DNA of 64,000 nt from UBA10649 sp963793105 (GCA_963793105.1 CAWBZB010000004.1:930001-994000), one strand, 5' to 3'; positions 1 through 8,795 are shown, numbered from the stretch's first letter. The notes: generated by a model from the sequence alone, not told the origin. Numbers and translations are program-made.

Positions 1-1068
1 GTGGGGGTCCGCGGCGACCTCAGCGAGCTCCAGGGCGCCCGGTTCGCCGACCGCGACGACTTCTCCGGCGAGATCCACGAGATGAAGTTCATCGACGCCG
101 TCGCGGAGGTCATGCATCGCCGCATGGAGAGCGACGAGTCCATCGTCATCATGGGCGAGGACATCCATCGCCTCAGCGGCGGGACGAACGGGGCGACCAA
201 GGGGCTGAAGGACGCCTTCCCCGATCGCGTCCTCGGCACCCCCATCAGCGAGAACGCGTTCACCGGACTGGCGGGCGGCATCGCCCTGGACGGCCGGTTC
301 CGCCCCGTGGTGGAGTTCATGTACGCGGACTTCATGTGGGTGGCCGCCGATCAGCTGTTCAACCAGATCGGCAAGGCCCGTCATATGTTCGGCGGGACCG
401 ACGGCGTTCCGGTCGTGCTGCGCAGCAAGGTGGCCCAGGGGACGGGCTACGGCTCCCAGCATTCGATGGACCCTGCTGGCGTGCTCTCCACCAACCCCGG
501 CTGGCGGATCGTGGCGCCATCCACCCCGTTCGACTACATCGGGCTGATGAACACCGCCCTGCGCTGCGACGACCCCGTGGTCGTGCTCGAGCATGTGGAC
601 CTCTACGCCTCCACGGGCGAGGGCCCGGTGGACGACCTCGACTACTGCCTGCCGGTCGGCAAGGCGGCGGTGCGCCGCGAGGGATCGGACGTCACGATCA
701 TCACCTACCTGGCCATGACGAACTACGTGCTCGCAGCCGTCGACGAGGTCGACGAGATCGACGCTGAGGTCATCGACCTGCGCTGGCTCGACCGAGCCAG
801 CATCGACTGGGACACGATCGGCGAGAGCATCCGCAAGACCAACAACGTGCTCATCGCTGAGCAGGGCGCACGGGGCACCTCCTACGGCGGGTGGCTGGCA
901 GACGAGATCCAGCGTCGCTTCTTCGACTGGCTCGACCAGCCGGTGCAGCGGGTCACCGGCCGGGAGGCCTCGCCCAGCATCAGCAAGGTCCTCGAGCGCG
1001 CGGCGATCGCCCAGCGCGAGGAGGTCGTCACGGCACTCCGCGACGTCATGGAGGCTCCCGATGCCTGA
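1..1068 (+). CDS. 2-oxoacid dehydrogenase E1, beta-type domain (5' partial)
   Basis: Thiamine-diphosphate E1 component that would decarboxylate a 2-oxo acid and pass the acyl group to the lipoyl E2 encoded next. The visible 355 residues form a complete transketolase-like pyrimidine-binding domain plus transketolase C-terminal domain: the MGED, PISENAFTGLAGGIAL, QGTGYGSQHS and VVVLEH blocks are typical of E1 beta chains. The reading frame is already open at base 1 and the first 27 or so residues before MKFIDAV look like an interdomain linker, so this is probably the C-terminal half of an alpha-beta fused E1 rather than a free beta subunit. Its stop overlaps the E2 start by 8 nt. No E3 gene is visible. 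Substrate (pyruvate, acetoin or branched-chain oxo acid) cannot be decided. Confidence 0.85.
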   Translation: MGVRGDLSELQGARFADRDDFSGEIHEMKFIDAVAEVMHRRMESDESIVIMGEDIHRLSGGTNGATKGLKDAFPDRVLGTPISENAFTGLAGGIALDGRFRPVVEFMYADFMWVAADQLFNQIGKARHMFGGTDGVPVVLRSKVAQGTGYGSQHSMDPAGVLSTNPGWRIVAPSTPFDYIGLMNTALRCDDPVVVLEHVDLYASTGEGPVDDLDYCLPVGKAAVRREGSDVTIITYLAMTNYVLAAVDEVDEIDAEVIDLRWLDRASIDWDTIGESIRKTNNVLIAEQGARGTSYGGWLADEIQRRFFDWLDQPVQRVTGREASPSISKVLERAAIAQREEVVTALRDVMEAPDA

Positions 1069-2332
1069 GCTGCTGCGGATGCCCGAGGTGGCTGCGGGCG
1101 CGACCCATGCGGTCCTGTCCAGTTGGACCGTCCCCGAGGGCGAGGGCTACACCGCGTCGACGGTCATCGCCATCATCGAGACCGACAAGGCCATCGTCGA
1201 CTACGAGGCCGAGGCCGACGGCGTGATCCTGCTCCGGCTGGCCGCCGAGGGCGCCGAGATCGCCATCGGCGATCCGATCGCGCTCATCGCGGCGCCCGGC
1301 GAGACGGTGGACGACGTCGATGCCGCGCTCGCAGCACTCGGCGGTGCGGCCGCGCCCGAGGCGACCCCGCCGGCCGGGGCACCTGCATCCCCCGCTGCCG
1401 TTCCCGCCGCAGCGCCCGTCGCACCGCCGGTCGCGGCTGCTCCACCCGCTGTTGCCTCCGACGTGGCCGCTGGTACGACTCGCCTGTTCGCGAGCCCACT
1501 GGCGCGCAGGCTCGCCAAGGAGCGCGGCATCGACCTCACGACGATCCGCGGCACGGGTCCCAACGGACGGATCCGCCGCCGCGACCTCGACCAGGCCCCC
1601 ACCGCGCCTGCGCCCGTCGCCGCACCCCTTGCGGCAGCGCCACCGGCCTCGGCCGGTTTCACCGATGTACCGCACTCCCGGCTTCGTCGGGCCATCGCCG
1701 CCCGTCTCACCCAGAGCGTCACCACGGCCCCGCACTTCTACCTGCGCGGCAGTGCTCGGGTGGACCGCCTCATGGCGCTGCGCGCGGAACTCAATGCCGG
1801 CGAGGACGTGCGGGTGTCCGTGAACGACCTGGTGATCAAGGCGGTCGCGGGCGCGCACACACGCGTCCCCGCCGCCAACGTCATCTGGACCGATGATGCG
1901 ATCCGCATGTTCGACGCTGTGGACATCGCAGTCGCGATCGCCACGGACACCGGGCTCGTGACGCCGGTGCTGCGCGGGGTGGACTCCCTCACGATCACCC
2001 AGATCGCGTTGGCCACCAAGGACTTCGCTGCCCGAGCCCGCGCCGGGGAGCTGCGCCAGAACGAACTCGAGGGCGGCACCACCAGCGTGAGCAACCTCGG
2101 CATGTTCGGTACCGATGAGTTCGCGGCCATCATCAACCCGCCGCACTCGTCGATCCTCGCGGTGGGCGCGGCCACGTCGGAGGCCGTCGTCGATGACGGC
2201 GTGCTCGGGGTCGGCAGCGTCATGCGCGTCACGCTGTCGGTCGACCATCGGCCCATCGACGGAGCCGTCGCGGCGCAGTGGATGAAGGTGTTCATCGACC
2301 TGCTCGAGCAGCCGGCCAAGATCCTGTCCTGA
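1061..2332 (+). CDS. 2-oxoacid dehydrogenase E2, lipoyl acyltransferase
   Basis: Core acyltransferase of a 2-oxoacid dehydrogenase complex, 423 aa. Domains in order: one lipoyl domain (about 1-78) with the lipoyl lysine K43 in ETDKA; an Ala/Pro-rich linker (about 92-140); a peripheral-subunit binding domain (about 145-182, SPLARRLAKERGIDL); a second Ala/Pro linker; and the catalytic CoA-acyltransferase domain (about 200-423) with H396 and D400 in HRPIDG and a SNLGMFG motif. The start ATG lies inside the last codons of the E1 gene (ATGCCTGA), so translation is coupled. The acyl acceptor is CoA; the acyl donor depends on E1. Length and architecture are ordinary for actinobacterial single-lipoyl E2 proteins. 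Confidence 0.9.
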   Translation: MPELLRMPEVAAGATHAVLSSWTVPEGEGYTASTVIAIIETDKAIVDYEAEADGVILLRLAAEGAEIAIGDPIALIAAPGETVDDVDAALAALGGAAAPEATPPAGAPASPAAVPAAAPVAPPVAAAPPAVASDVAAGTTRLFASPLARRLAKERGIDLTTIRGTGPNGRIRRRDLDQAPTAPAPVAAPLAAAPPASAGFTDVPHSRLRRAIAARLTQSVTTAPHFYLRGSARVDRLMALRAELNAGEDVRVSVNDLVIKAVAGAHTRVPAANVIWTDDAIRMFDAVDIAVAIATDTGLVTPVLRGVDSLTITQIALATKDFAARARAGELRQNELEGGTTSVSNLGMFGTDEFAAIINPPHSSILAVGAATSEAVVDDGVLGVGSVMRVTLSVDHRPIDGAVAAQWMKVFIDLLEQPAKILS

Positions 2333-2346
2333 CGGTCCGCCCGACC

Positions 2347-2410
2347 CGATGCCTCGTCACTTGTGGTGGGCAAACGGCCCGCGAAAGCCACCACAGGTGA
2401 CGAGGCATCG
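2347..2410. terminator. Long inverted repeat between convergent genes
   Basis: Arms 2347-2369 and 2388-2410 are complementary over 23 positions with a single mismatch (T2361/G2396, a G-U pair in plus-strand RNA), separated by an 18-nt loop. It sits between the stop of the E2 gene and the stop of the minus-strand CMD-like gene, so it can terminate both transcripts. There is no T-tract. It resembles in size and placement three other long palindromes in the window. Confidence 0.75.
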
Positions 2411-2416
2411 AAGGGG

Positions 2417-3055
2417 TCAGGTGGCGGGGCTGCCCGCCCAGTAGTCCGCACGGCCCTTGGTCTGCGACAGGGCGTCGGCGCTCTCGAAACCGGGGGCCAT
2501 CGCGGCCGCCGTCCCGGCGAGGTACTGGTGATGCTCGATGCCGAGCAGTCGGATCCAGCTCTGCTGGCCGAAGGTCAGCCCGACGAAGCAGCCGAGCTCC
2601 ACCATCTGCTCCTCGGTGAAGTACTCGCCCAGCTTGGACCACATGAGGTCCTCGTCCACGCTCGCCGGCCCCCAGGCGATGGCCTGGGCGTACCGCAGGG
2701 CGGCCTTCTGCTCGTCGGTGTAGGCGTCGGAGGCCTCGAAGTTGAGGAGATCGTCGTACTGCATCTCCTGCAGGCCGGAGGCAACGGCAGTCTCCGACCG
2801 CTGGTTGCCGCAGAACTCGCAGGTCACGGTTCGCGAGATGTAGACCCGGCAGAGCTCCTTGATGGAGTGGTCCATGACCCCTTCGCGGAAGATCTTCTGC
2901 CAGGAGTCGGCGAAGAACCAGAAGGAGCGCTCGGAGTGCGCTCGGACGGCAGAGGACTCCGGCCGGGGCGTCCCGTGCTCCGCGCACCGCACCAGTTCGG
3001 CCTGCATCCGCTCATCGACGTCGTCGAAGGGTACGTAGCTGATGCGCTGGGGCAT
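2417..3055 (-). CDS. Carboxymuconolactone decarboxylase (AhpD-like) family protein
   Basis: 212-aa all-helical protein of the CMD/AhpD superfamily. The central CEFCG pair (C79, C82) matches the redox CxxC of AhpD-like members, but the histidine expected a few residues later is an arginine (R86). Family members act in peroxide reduction or as lactone decarboxylases; which applies here is unknown. I chose the ATG at 3055 because it has an AGGAG box about 8 nt upstream and starts the conserved region, although the frame stays open further upstream. It is divergent from the molybdenum hydroxylase operon, and the shared 80-nt promoter region contains the CAATCGATTG palindrome at 3105, which suggests co-regulation with that enzyme. 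Confidence 0.75.
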   Translation of the reverse strand: MPQRISYVPFDDVDERMQAELVRCAEHGTPRPESSAVRAHSERSFWFFADSWQKIFREGVMDHSIKELCRVYISRTVTCEFCGNQRSETAVASGLQEMQYDDLLNFEASDAYTDEQKAALRYAQAIAWGPASVDEDLMWSKLGEYFTEEQMVELGCFVGLTFGQQSWIRLLGIEHHQYLAGTAAAMAPGFESADALSQTKGRADYWAGSPAT

Positions 3056-3104
3056 GGGATCTCCTCGGAAGGCCGCATGGCGGACGGGACTGTCGTAGCA
3101 TTGT

Positions 3105-3116
3105 GCAATCGATTGC
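3105..3116. promoter_or_regulatory. Putative LacI-family operator 1 (GCAATCGATTGC)
   Basis: A perfect 12-bp palindrome with central CG, the typical form of a LacI/GalR-family site, lies in the divergent promoter region between the CMD-like gene (start 3055) and the 2Fe-2S subunit gene (start 3137). A plausible -10 box TAGCAT for the plus strand lies at 3096-3101, which places the palindrome at about the transcription start. The same core recurs at 5789 and 15909, and a LacI-family gene lies at 18126. Confidence 0.75.
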
Positions 3117-3136
3117 GGCGAGAAGCAAGGATTCGC

Positions 3137-3643
3137 GTGGACCAGACACACACCTTCCGGGTCAATGACCTCGAGCAGACGGTCGGCTGCGACCCGGAGA
3201 CTCCGCTCCTCTGGGTCCTGCGCGACGCGCTCGGGCTCACCGGCACCCGCTTCGGCTGCGGAGCCGGCAGCTGCGGAGCCTGCACGGTGCTCGTCGACGG
3301 CACCCCCGTGCACTCGTGCGACACCCCCCTGTGGTCGGTGGACGGGCACGCCGTGACGACGGTGGAGGGACTCGCGGCCGACGGTCCCCATCCGGTGCAG
3401 GTGGCGCTCGTCGATCACCAGGCCGGCCAGTGCGGCTACTGCCTGTCGGGCATCGTCATGCGCGCGGCACCGTTGGTGGACGCGGCACGGGCCGCGGGGC
3501 AGCCGCTGACCGATGCCGACGTACGGTCGGCCCTCGACGGCCACCTCTGCCGCTGCGGTGCGCAGAACAGGATCGTCGCCGCGGTCGTCTCGGCAAGCGT
3601 GGTCTCGGGGCGCGCGGTCTCGGCAGGCGGGGACGCGTCATGA
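3137..3643 (+). CDS. Molybdenum hydroxylase, 2Fe-2S small subunit
   Basis: 168-aa iron-sulfur subunit of a xanthine-oxidase-family molybdenum hydroxylase. The N-terminal half is a plant-type [2Fe-2S] ferredoxin (CGAGSCGACTVLVDG followed by a distant Cys in HSCDTP). The C-terminal half is the four-helix [2Fe-2S]-2 domain (QCGYCLSGIVM and HLCRCGAQNRI). It relays electrons from the molybdopterin subunit. The order of cysteine motifs matches IorA, NicA and CoxS. GTG 3137 is the most likely start; the frame is open upstream, so the choice rests on similarity in length and on the operator and promoter lying upstream. The stop overlaps the next gene by 4 nt (ATGA). Confidence 0.9.
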   Translation: MDQTHTFRVNDLEQTVGCDPETPLLWVLRDALGLTGTRFGCGAGSCGACTVLVDGTPVHSCDTPLWSVDGHAVTTVEGLAADGPHPVQVALVDHQAGQCGYCLSGIVMRAAPLVDAARAAGQPLTDADVRSALDGHLCRCGAQNRIVAAVVSASVVSGRAVSAGGDAS

Positions 3644-5745
3644 GCGGCACGCCCGCCTCTCCCTCTCTCGCGACGAATCCCCTCCTGTCCCACTGGGTGG
3701 ACTGCTCGGAGCCCGGCATCATCACGGCCCGCACGGGCAAGTCGGAGCTCGGCCAGGGAATCACCACTGCGCTGGCACAGGTGGTCGCCGACGCCACCGG
3801 GGTCGACATCGCGCGGGTCCGCATGCAGCCACCCACCACTGACGGAAGTCCCGACGAGGGCTTCACCGCCGGCAGCCTCTCGATGCAGCACTCGGGGTCG
3901 GCCCTGAAGTCGGCGGGGAGCGCGCTGCGCGACCTGTTCACCCAGGCGGCCCGGCGGGCGCTGTCCTCCGACGACGTGACGGTGCAGGACGGGTCGTTCG
4001 TCTCGGGCGGTCGAAGCGTGACCTACTGGGACCTGGCCCCCGACGTCGATCTCGCGGTCGAGTTCGACCCCGGCGCCGCCCCCTTCGACCACGTCGCCGT
4101 GGGCGAGAGCCTGGCCCGCACGGACCTGGCCGACAAGGTCATCGGCCGGCCCCGCTACCTGCACGACCTGCGCCTGCCGGGGCAGGTGTTCGGCCGCGTC
4201 CTGCGTCCGCCGTACCGGGGAGCGTCGCTGGCGCACTTCGATGCGTCGGCGGTGTCCGCACTGCCCGGAGTCGTCGCCGTCGTCGTCGACGGGAGCTTCG
4301 TCGGCGTCGTGGCCGAGACCGAGATCCGCGCGCGGGAGGCCTACGAGGCGGCTCGAACCACGGCCCGATGGTCCGGGGCACCGGTGGAACTCGCCAGTGA
4401 CGGCGTGCGCGACTTCCTCACCCGAGCCGCAGCCAGCGTCCAGGTCATCGCCGAGCCGAAGGGCCCTGGCGCGGACCCCGGACCGTCCGGCTTCCGTACC
4501 CGCTACTCCCGGCCCTTCGTCGCGCACGCCTCCATCGGACCGTCGGTCGCGATCGGTCGGTACGACGACGCCGGACTGCGGATCTGGACGCACAGCCAGG
4601 GCGTGTATCCCCTCCGCAAGGACATCGCCCGGGCGCTGGGCGTGCCCGTCGAGGCGGTGCACGTCGAGCACGTGGAGGGGGCCGGCTGCTACGGGCACAA
4701 CGGCGCGGACGACGTCGCCTACGACGCGGCCCTGCTCTCCCTCGCCGTGCCCGGCCGGCCCGTGCACGTGACGTGGTCGCGGGAGGACGAGCTCGGCTGG
4801 GCCCCCTACGGCCCGGCGATGGTCGTGGACATCGAGACGACCAGCGAAGCGGACGGGAGCATCACCTCCTGGTCATGGACCGGATACGGCAACGGGCACT
4901 CCTCGAGGCCCAGCACGCTGCCCTCTCCCTCGCTGCTGGCGTTCGCCAGCCAGGCGGACGGCGACCCGATCCCCGCGTCCAGCGACCCACCCCCCGCGGC
5001 CGGATACGGCACGGCGCGCAATGCCCTTCCCGGATACGACGTCGGCCCCGTTGCTGCTACCTCCCATCTGCTCGAGGAGATGCCGATTCGCGCCTCCGCG
5101 CTGAGGTCCCTGGGCGCCTACCTCAACGTCTTCGCGATCGAGCAGCACCTGGACGACCTCGCACGCCAGGTGGACGCGGATGCGCTGGAGTACCGCCTTC
5201 GCCACCTGTCGGATGCGCGCGGGCGAGCGGTCCTGCAGCGCGTGGCAGAAATGTGCGACTGGTCGAACCCGCCGCAGGGGGTATCCGCAGGCCGCGGCCT
5301 TGGGTACGCGCGCTACAAGGGCAGCGGTGCCTGGTGCGCCGTCGTCGTGGACATCGAGGCGGAGGACCGGATCCGCATGAACCGCATGTGGATCGCGGTC
5401 GACGTCGGGTGTGCGGTCAACCCTGACGGCGTCGTCAACCAGATCGAGGGAGGCGCCATCCAGTCGGCAAGCTGGACGCTCCTGGAGCAGGTGCGCTTCG
5501 CCGACGGCCGGGTGCTGAGTGACACCTGGGAGGAGTATCCGATCCTCACCTTCGGCGAGGTCCCGCCGATCGAGGTGGGCATCGTGGACCGACCGACCGA
5601 GCCCTGGCTCGGCGCCGGCGAGGCATCCATGGGTCCCACCGCGGCCGCGCTGGGCAACGCGCTCATGGACGCCACCGGGATCCGCGTGCGAGCCCTTCCG
5701 CTGACCCCTGAGTCGATCGTCGCCGCCATGGACGACCTCGCCTGA
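3640..5745 (+). CDS. Molybdenum hydroxylase, molybdopterin-binding large subunit (IorB/NicB-like)
   Basis: 701-aa molybdenum-cofactor subunit that would hydroxylate a carbon next to a nitrogen or carbonyl, using water as the oxygen source. The domain order is that of isoquinoline 1-oxidoreductase and nicotinate dehydrogenase beta subunits: a Mo-binding half comes first (TGKSELGQGITTALAQVVA, then a GFTAGSLSMQHSG block), then an a/b-hammerhead domain from about residue 155 (GRPRYLHDLRLPGQVFGRV), then the second Mo-binding domain. The catalytic glutamate is present as E661 in GAGEASMGP. There is no twin-arginine signal and no CxxCH heme motif, unlike Pseudomonas NicB. No FAD (CoxM) subunit is encoded nearby. 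Translation is coupled to the 2Fe-2S subunit. Substrate unknown. Confidence 0.85.
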   Translation: MSGTPASPSLATNPLLSHWVDCSEPGIITARTGKSELGQGITTALAQVVADATGVDIARVRMQPPTTDGSPDEGFTAGSLSMQHSGSALKSAGSALRDLFTQAARRALSSDDVTVQDGSFVSGGRSVTYWDLAPDVDLAVEFDPGAAPFDHVAVGESLARTDLADKVIGRPRYLHDLRLPGQVFGRVLRPPYRGASLAHFDASAVSALPGVVAVVVDGSFVGVVAETEIRAREAYEAARTTARWSGAPVELASDGVRDFLTRAAASVQVIAEPKGPGADPGPSGFRTRYSRPFVAHASIGPSVAIGRYDDAGLRIWTHSQGVYPLRKDIARALGVPVEAVHVEHVEGAGCYGHNGADDVAYDAALLSLAVPGRPVHVTWSREDELGWAPYGPAMVVDIETTSEADGSITSWSWTGYGNGHSSRPSTLPSPSLLAFASQADGDPIPASSDPPPAAGYGTARNALPGYDVGPVAATSHLLEEMPIRASALRSLGAYLNVFAIEQHLDDLARQVDADALEYRLRHLSDARGRAVLQRVAEMCDWSNPPQGVSAGRGLGYARYKGSGAWCAVVVDIEAEDRIRMNRMWIAVDVGCAVNPDGVVNQIEGGAIQSASWTLLEQVRFADGRVLSDTWEEYPILTFGEVPPIEVGIVDRPTEPWLGAGEASMGPTAAALGNALMDATGIRVRALPLTPESIVAAMDDLA

Positions 5746-5787
5746 CGGGCGGGAGTCCGAAGCCGGGACGGGACACAGTCCGGTCAC

Positions 5788-5800
5788 TACAATCGATTGC
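5788..5800 (+). promoter_or_regulatory. Putative leaderless promoter overlapped by LacI-type operator 2
   Basis: The sequence ACAATCGATTGC at 5789-5800 is the second copy of the palindromic operator (11 of 12 bases of GCAATCGATTGC) and directly abuts the ATG at 5801. The same bases contain a -10-like hexamer TACAAT at 5788-5793, 7 nt before the ATG, the usual spacing of actinobacterial leaderless transcripts. A repressor bound here would cover both the -10 box and the start site. Confidence 0.65.
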
Positions 5801-7369
5801 ATGACCGTGGACACAGCCGACGTCGTCGTCGCGGGGGCCGGGCACAACGCCCTCATCGCCGCCGCCTACCTCGCCCGGGCCGGCAAGAGCGTCATCGTCG
5901 TCGACGCGCGGCCCATCCCCGGTGGCGGCGTCGCCACCGAGGAGTACCTGCCCGGCTACTTCATGGACAGCTGCTCCACCGGGCACACCATCATCCAGGG
6001 CAACCCGGTGATCAAGGACGACAGCCTCGGCCTGATCAGCGATCACGGACTGTCCTACGTCGACCCCGATCCGGTCGCCCGTGTCGCCTTCCCCGACGGG
6101 GAGCAGATCGGCATGCACCTGGACCCGCAGGCCACGTATGACGAGTTCGCCCGGTTCAGCACGCGCGACGCGGATCGCTACCTGGAGTTCCTCGCCGACT
6201 GGGAGCGGGCCAAGGTCGCGTTCTCGACGGCGAACAACACGCCGATCGGGTGGGGACCGTCACTGGACCAGCTGCTCGACCAGCTGCCGAACGGGGGCAC
6301 GTGGCGTCGACGTCGGGCATTGAGCGCGTGGGACGTCATCCGCCACGAGTTCACCGAGGACCACGTCCGGGCGTTCCTGTTCTGGGAGGCCTGCCAGACC
6401 TTCGGATCGGTCGACCTGCCCGGCTCGGGCGTCATGCCGTACTCGATCATGGGCGGCCGGCAGAAGCGCAGCTGGACGATCCCGGTCGGCGGATCGGGCC
6501 GCCTGACGGACGCGCTGGTCTCGGTCATCGAGGGCCACGGCGGTCGGATCGTGTGCGACACCACCGTGTCCCGCCTCCTGCTGGACGGGGACCGGTGCGT
6601 CGGGGTCGAGGCGACCGACGGACGTCAGTACGTCGGCACCGACGCCGTGCTGTCGACGATCCACGTCAAGCACCTGGTGGACATGGCTCCGGCACAGGCC
6701 TGGGGCGAGGACTTCACCTACGGGGTCGAGACGTACGACATCGGGATCCCGCTGTTCGCCTTCTTCCTGGTCACCAACGAGGTGCCGACCTTCCGCGGGC
6801 TGCGACCGGAGGACACCGCGGTCAGCAGCGGTCTCGCGCTGTGGCCGCAGGACGCCATCGAGCAGGTCCGCGCCATCCGCGACCGCAGGCCGGTGACCGG
6901 CTCGGCCTGGACGCTCGTTGCCACGCCCAGCCTGGTCGACCCGTCCCGGGCGCCGGCCGGCAAGCACACCGTCAAGGTGCTGGTGCCGTGTTCGCACGTC
7001 GCCCCCTACGGCGCCACTTCGTGGGACGACGTCAAGGAACGGCATGCCGACTCGCTCCTGGAGTACGTGCAGACCGCCATCCCGAACCTGAACCCGTCGA
7101 CGATCGAGGCCCGCATCGTCAAGAGCCCGCTCGACATCGAGCGAGGGAACGCGCACATGATCAACGGCTGCGCGCACGGCGGCGACAAGGGCGTGCCGTT
7201 CAGCGGCCCGCTGCGGCCGGTCCCGGGGTGGGCCACGCACACGATGCCGATCCCCGGGCTCTACCAGACCGGCGGGACGACGCACCCCGGCGGCTCCATC
7301 ACCGGGTCACCCGGCCGCAATGCCGCAATGGTGATGATGCGGGACCTCGGCCTGGACTTCCCCGGCTGA
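5801..7369 (+). CDS. NAD(P)/FAD-dependent oxidoreductase, phytoene-desaturase-like (COG1233)
   Basis: 522-aa flavoprotein of the CrtI/amine-oxidase superfamily. A dinucleotide-binding fold with GAGHNALIAAAYLARAG begins at residue 12 and is followed by an acidic strand end (VVDAR). The C-terminal FAD motif is present (GLYQTGGTTHPGGSITGSPG). COG1233 members oxidise or desaturate carotenoids and many unrelated small molecules, so carotenoid synthesis should not be assumed; no other crt gene is nearby. The gene is monocistronic between an operator-bearing promoter and a convergent OsmC gene. The operator at its start ties it to the molybdenum hydroxylase and liv genes, so it probably acts on a pathway intermediate. 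Confidence 0.75.
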   Translation: MTVDTADVVVAGAGHNALIAAAYLARAGKSVIVVDARPIPGGGVATEEYLPGYFMDSCSTGHTIIQGNPVIKDDSLGLISDHGLSYVDPDPVARVAFPDGEQIGMHLDPQATYDEFARFSTRDADRYLEFLADWERAKVAFSTANNTPIGWGPSLDQLLDQLPNGGTWRRRRALSAWDVIRHEFTEDHVRAFLFWEACQTFGSVDLPGSGVMPYSIMGGRQKRSWTIPVGGSGRLTDALVSVIEGHGGRIVCDTTVSRLLLDGDRCVGVEATDGRQYVGTDAVLSTIHVKHLVDMAPAQAWGEDFTYGVETYDIGIPLFAFFLVTNEVPTFRGLRPEDTAVSSGLALWPQDAIEQVRAIRDRRPVTGSAWTLVATPSLVDPSRAPAGKHTVKVLVPCSHVAPYGATSWDDVKERHADSLLEYVQTAIPNLNPSTIEARIVKSPLDIERGNAHMINGCAHGGDKGVPFSGPLRPVPGWATHTMPIPGLYQTGGTTHPGGSITGSPGRNAAMVMMRDLGLDFPG

Positions 7370-7386
7370 CCGAGGCGTCCGGCCCG

Positions 7387-7866
7387 TCAGGCCGGCACGA
7401 CCTCCCAGCGCACGTCGAGGCGCACGCCGGCGTCCTTCATGAGGTTCATGACCGGGCAGCGGGCCTCGACCTCCTCGACGAGTCGGTCGAGCGCCTCCTG
7501 CGACTCGTTCGAGATCACCCGGGCACTGAGCCGGACGGTCTGGAAGTGCGGACGGACCGAGCGGTCTCCGCTGCGCCCGCGGATGTCGATGGTGCAGGCG
7601 GCCGCGAACTCGATCCGCTCGTACGTGAAGTCGTACTCGGTCGCGGTGCGCCGGAAGGTCACCGCCTCGCAGCCGCACAACGCCCCCAGGACGGACTGCA
7701 GGGGCGTCGGACCGGAGCCGCCGCCGCCGGCCACGACCGGCTCGTCGGTGACCTGCACCCCGGCCTCGGCGTAGTCCAGGACCGTGCGCATCGTGTCGTC
7801 CGTCGTCACGCCGGTCACCTGACGGCGCCGGATGAACTCCCCAGTCGGCTCGACCACCGCGGTCAT
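7387..7866 (-). CDS. OsmC family peroxide-reductase-like protein
   Basis: 159-aa OsmC/Ohr superfamily protein. It carries the two reactive cysteine regions of the family, C64/C66 in GALCGCEAV and C137 in ARCPVMNLM, with the GGGGSGPTPLQ loop that precedes the first. Family members reduce organic hydroperoxides through these cysteines. It is the last gene of the liv-M24-hydrolase-dehydrogenase operon, with its ATG overlapping the preceding stop (ATGA). The stop lies next to a small 6-bp hairpin (7379-7395) that could end both this operon and the convergent flavoprotein gene. A role in protecting against peroxide made by oxidative catabolism is inference. Confidence 0.8.
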   Translation of the reverse strand: MTAVVEPTGEFIRRRQVTGVTTDDTMRTVLDYAEAGVQVTDEPVVAGGGGSGPTPLQSVLGALCGCEAVTFRRTATEYDFTYERIEFAAACTIDIRGRSGDRSVRPHFQTVRLSARVISNESQEALDRLVEEVEARCPVMNLMKDAGVRLDVRWEVVPA

Positions 7867-8795
7867 TCGGGGTCCAGCCCGTCCGTGACGTCGGCGTTCT
7901 CGCTCTCCATCTCGACCCCCGCGTTGGCGGCCGCGACGAGCAGCATGGTCGCGAAGTCGTCCTTCGCGAAGCCCCGTCCGATCGACGTCTCGACGAGGTC
8001 ACGCGTGAGGTTGGTGATGGGCATGGGCACCTCGCGCTTGCGGGCCTCGGCCAGCCCGAGGTCGAAGTCCTTGCGCAGGAGCACGGGCGTGAACGTGGGG
8101 TGGAAGTCGAGGTTCACGAGAGCGGGCGTCTTGTAGTTGCTGAAGAGCGAGCCCATGACGCTGTTGTTGATGAACTCCATCACTGCCGCACGGCTGACGC
8201 CGCTCTTCTCGCCCAGGACGAGGATCTCGGCCAGCGCCTCCGTGTAGATGCCCAGCAGGAGGTTGTGGTAGATCTTCACCAGTCGTGCCGACTCGCCCTC
8301 GCCGACGTAGGTCACCGATCGACCGAGCGACTCGATCATCGGCCGCACGGTGGCGAACGTCTCCTCGTCACCACTGCAGACGACACTGAGCTTGCCGGCC
8401 GCGACGACCTTCCCGTTGCCGCTCACCGGCGCCGCGAAGAAGCGCGTGCCTCGTGCCTCGGCGGCCTCGCGCACCTTCTGGCTGGTCTCCACGCTGACGG
8501 TGGAGCAGTCGACCACGATGCCCGGCGCATCGGGGCCGGTGAGCAGGCCCTTGTCGGGATCGAGCATCACCTGCTCGAGATCGGCCGACGTGCTCACCAT
8601 GCTGAAGACCACGTCACGGAGCGCGAGGTCGCGGATGGTGTTGGCGACGCTGGCACCCTCGTCCGCCACGGGCTGCGCCTTCGCCGCGGTGCGGTTCCAC
8701 ACCCCGACGTCGTACCCCGCCTTCACCAGACGGGTCGCCAGCGGGGCGCCCATGTTGCCCAGTCCGATCCAGCCAACCGTGCGCTTCTCGCTCAT
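7863..8795 (-). CDS. NAD(P)-dependent beta-hydroxyacid dehydrogenase (3-hydroxyisobutyrate dehydrogenase family)
   Basis: 310-aa enzyme of the HIBADH/tartronate-semialdehyde reductase family, which oxidises or reduces a 3-hydroxy acid/semialdehyde pair. The N-terminal Rossmann fold shows GLGNMG at residues 11-16, followed by the DCSTVSVETSQ substrate loop, the PVSGNGKVVAAGKLSV motif and the catalytic-lysine region RLVKIYHNLLLG; the rest is the all-helical C-terminal domain. ATG 8795 overlaps the stop of the upstream hydrolase gene (ATGA), and its own stop overlaps the OsmC start the same way, so all three are translationally coupled. Exact substrate unknown; it may act on a product released by the neighbouring C-C hydrolase. 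Confidence 0.8.
   Translation of the reverse strand: MSEKRTVGWIGLGNMGAPLATRLVKAGYDVGVWNRTAAKAQPVADEGASVANTIRDLALRDVVFSMVSTSADLEQVMLDPDKGLLTGPDAPGIVVDCSTVSVETSQKVREAAEARGTRFFAAPVSGNGKVVAAGKLSVVCSGDEETFATVRPMIESLGRSVTYVGEGESARLVKIYHNLLLGIYTEALAEILVLGEKSGVSRAAVMEFINNSVMGSLFSNYKTPALVNLDFHPTFTPVLLRKDFDLGLAEARKREVPMPITNLTRDLVETSIGRGFAKDDFATMLLVAAANAGVEMESENADVTDGLDPE

Noticed and set aside
5801..7369. Carotenoid desaturase (crtI)
   Set aside because: Only general COG1233 motifs are seen and there are no other carotenoid genes; the operator links it to a catabolic island.
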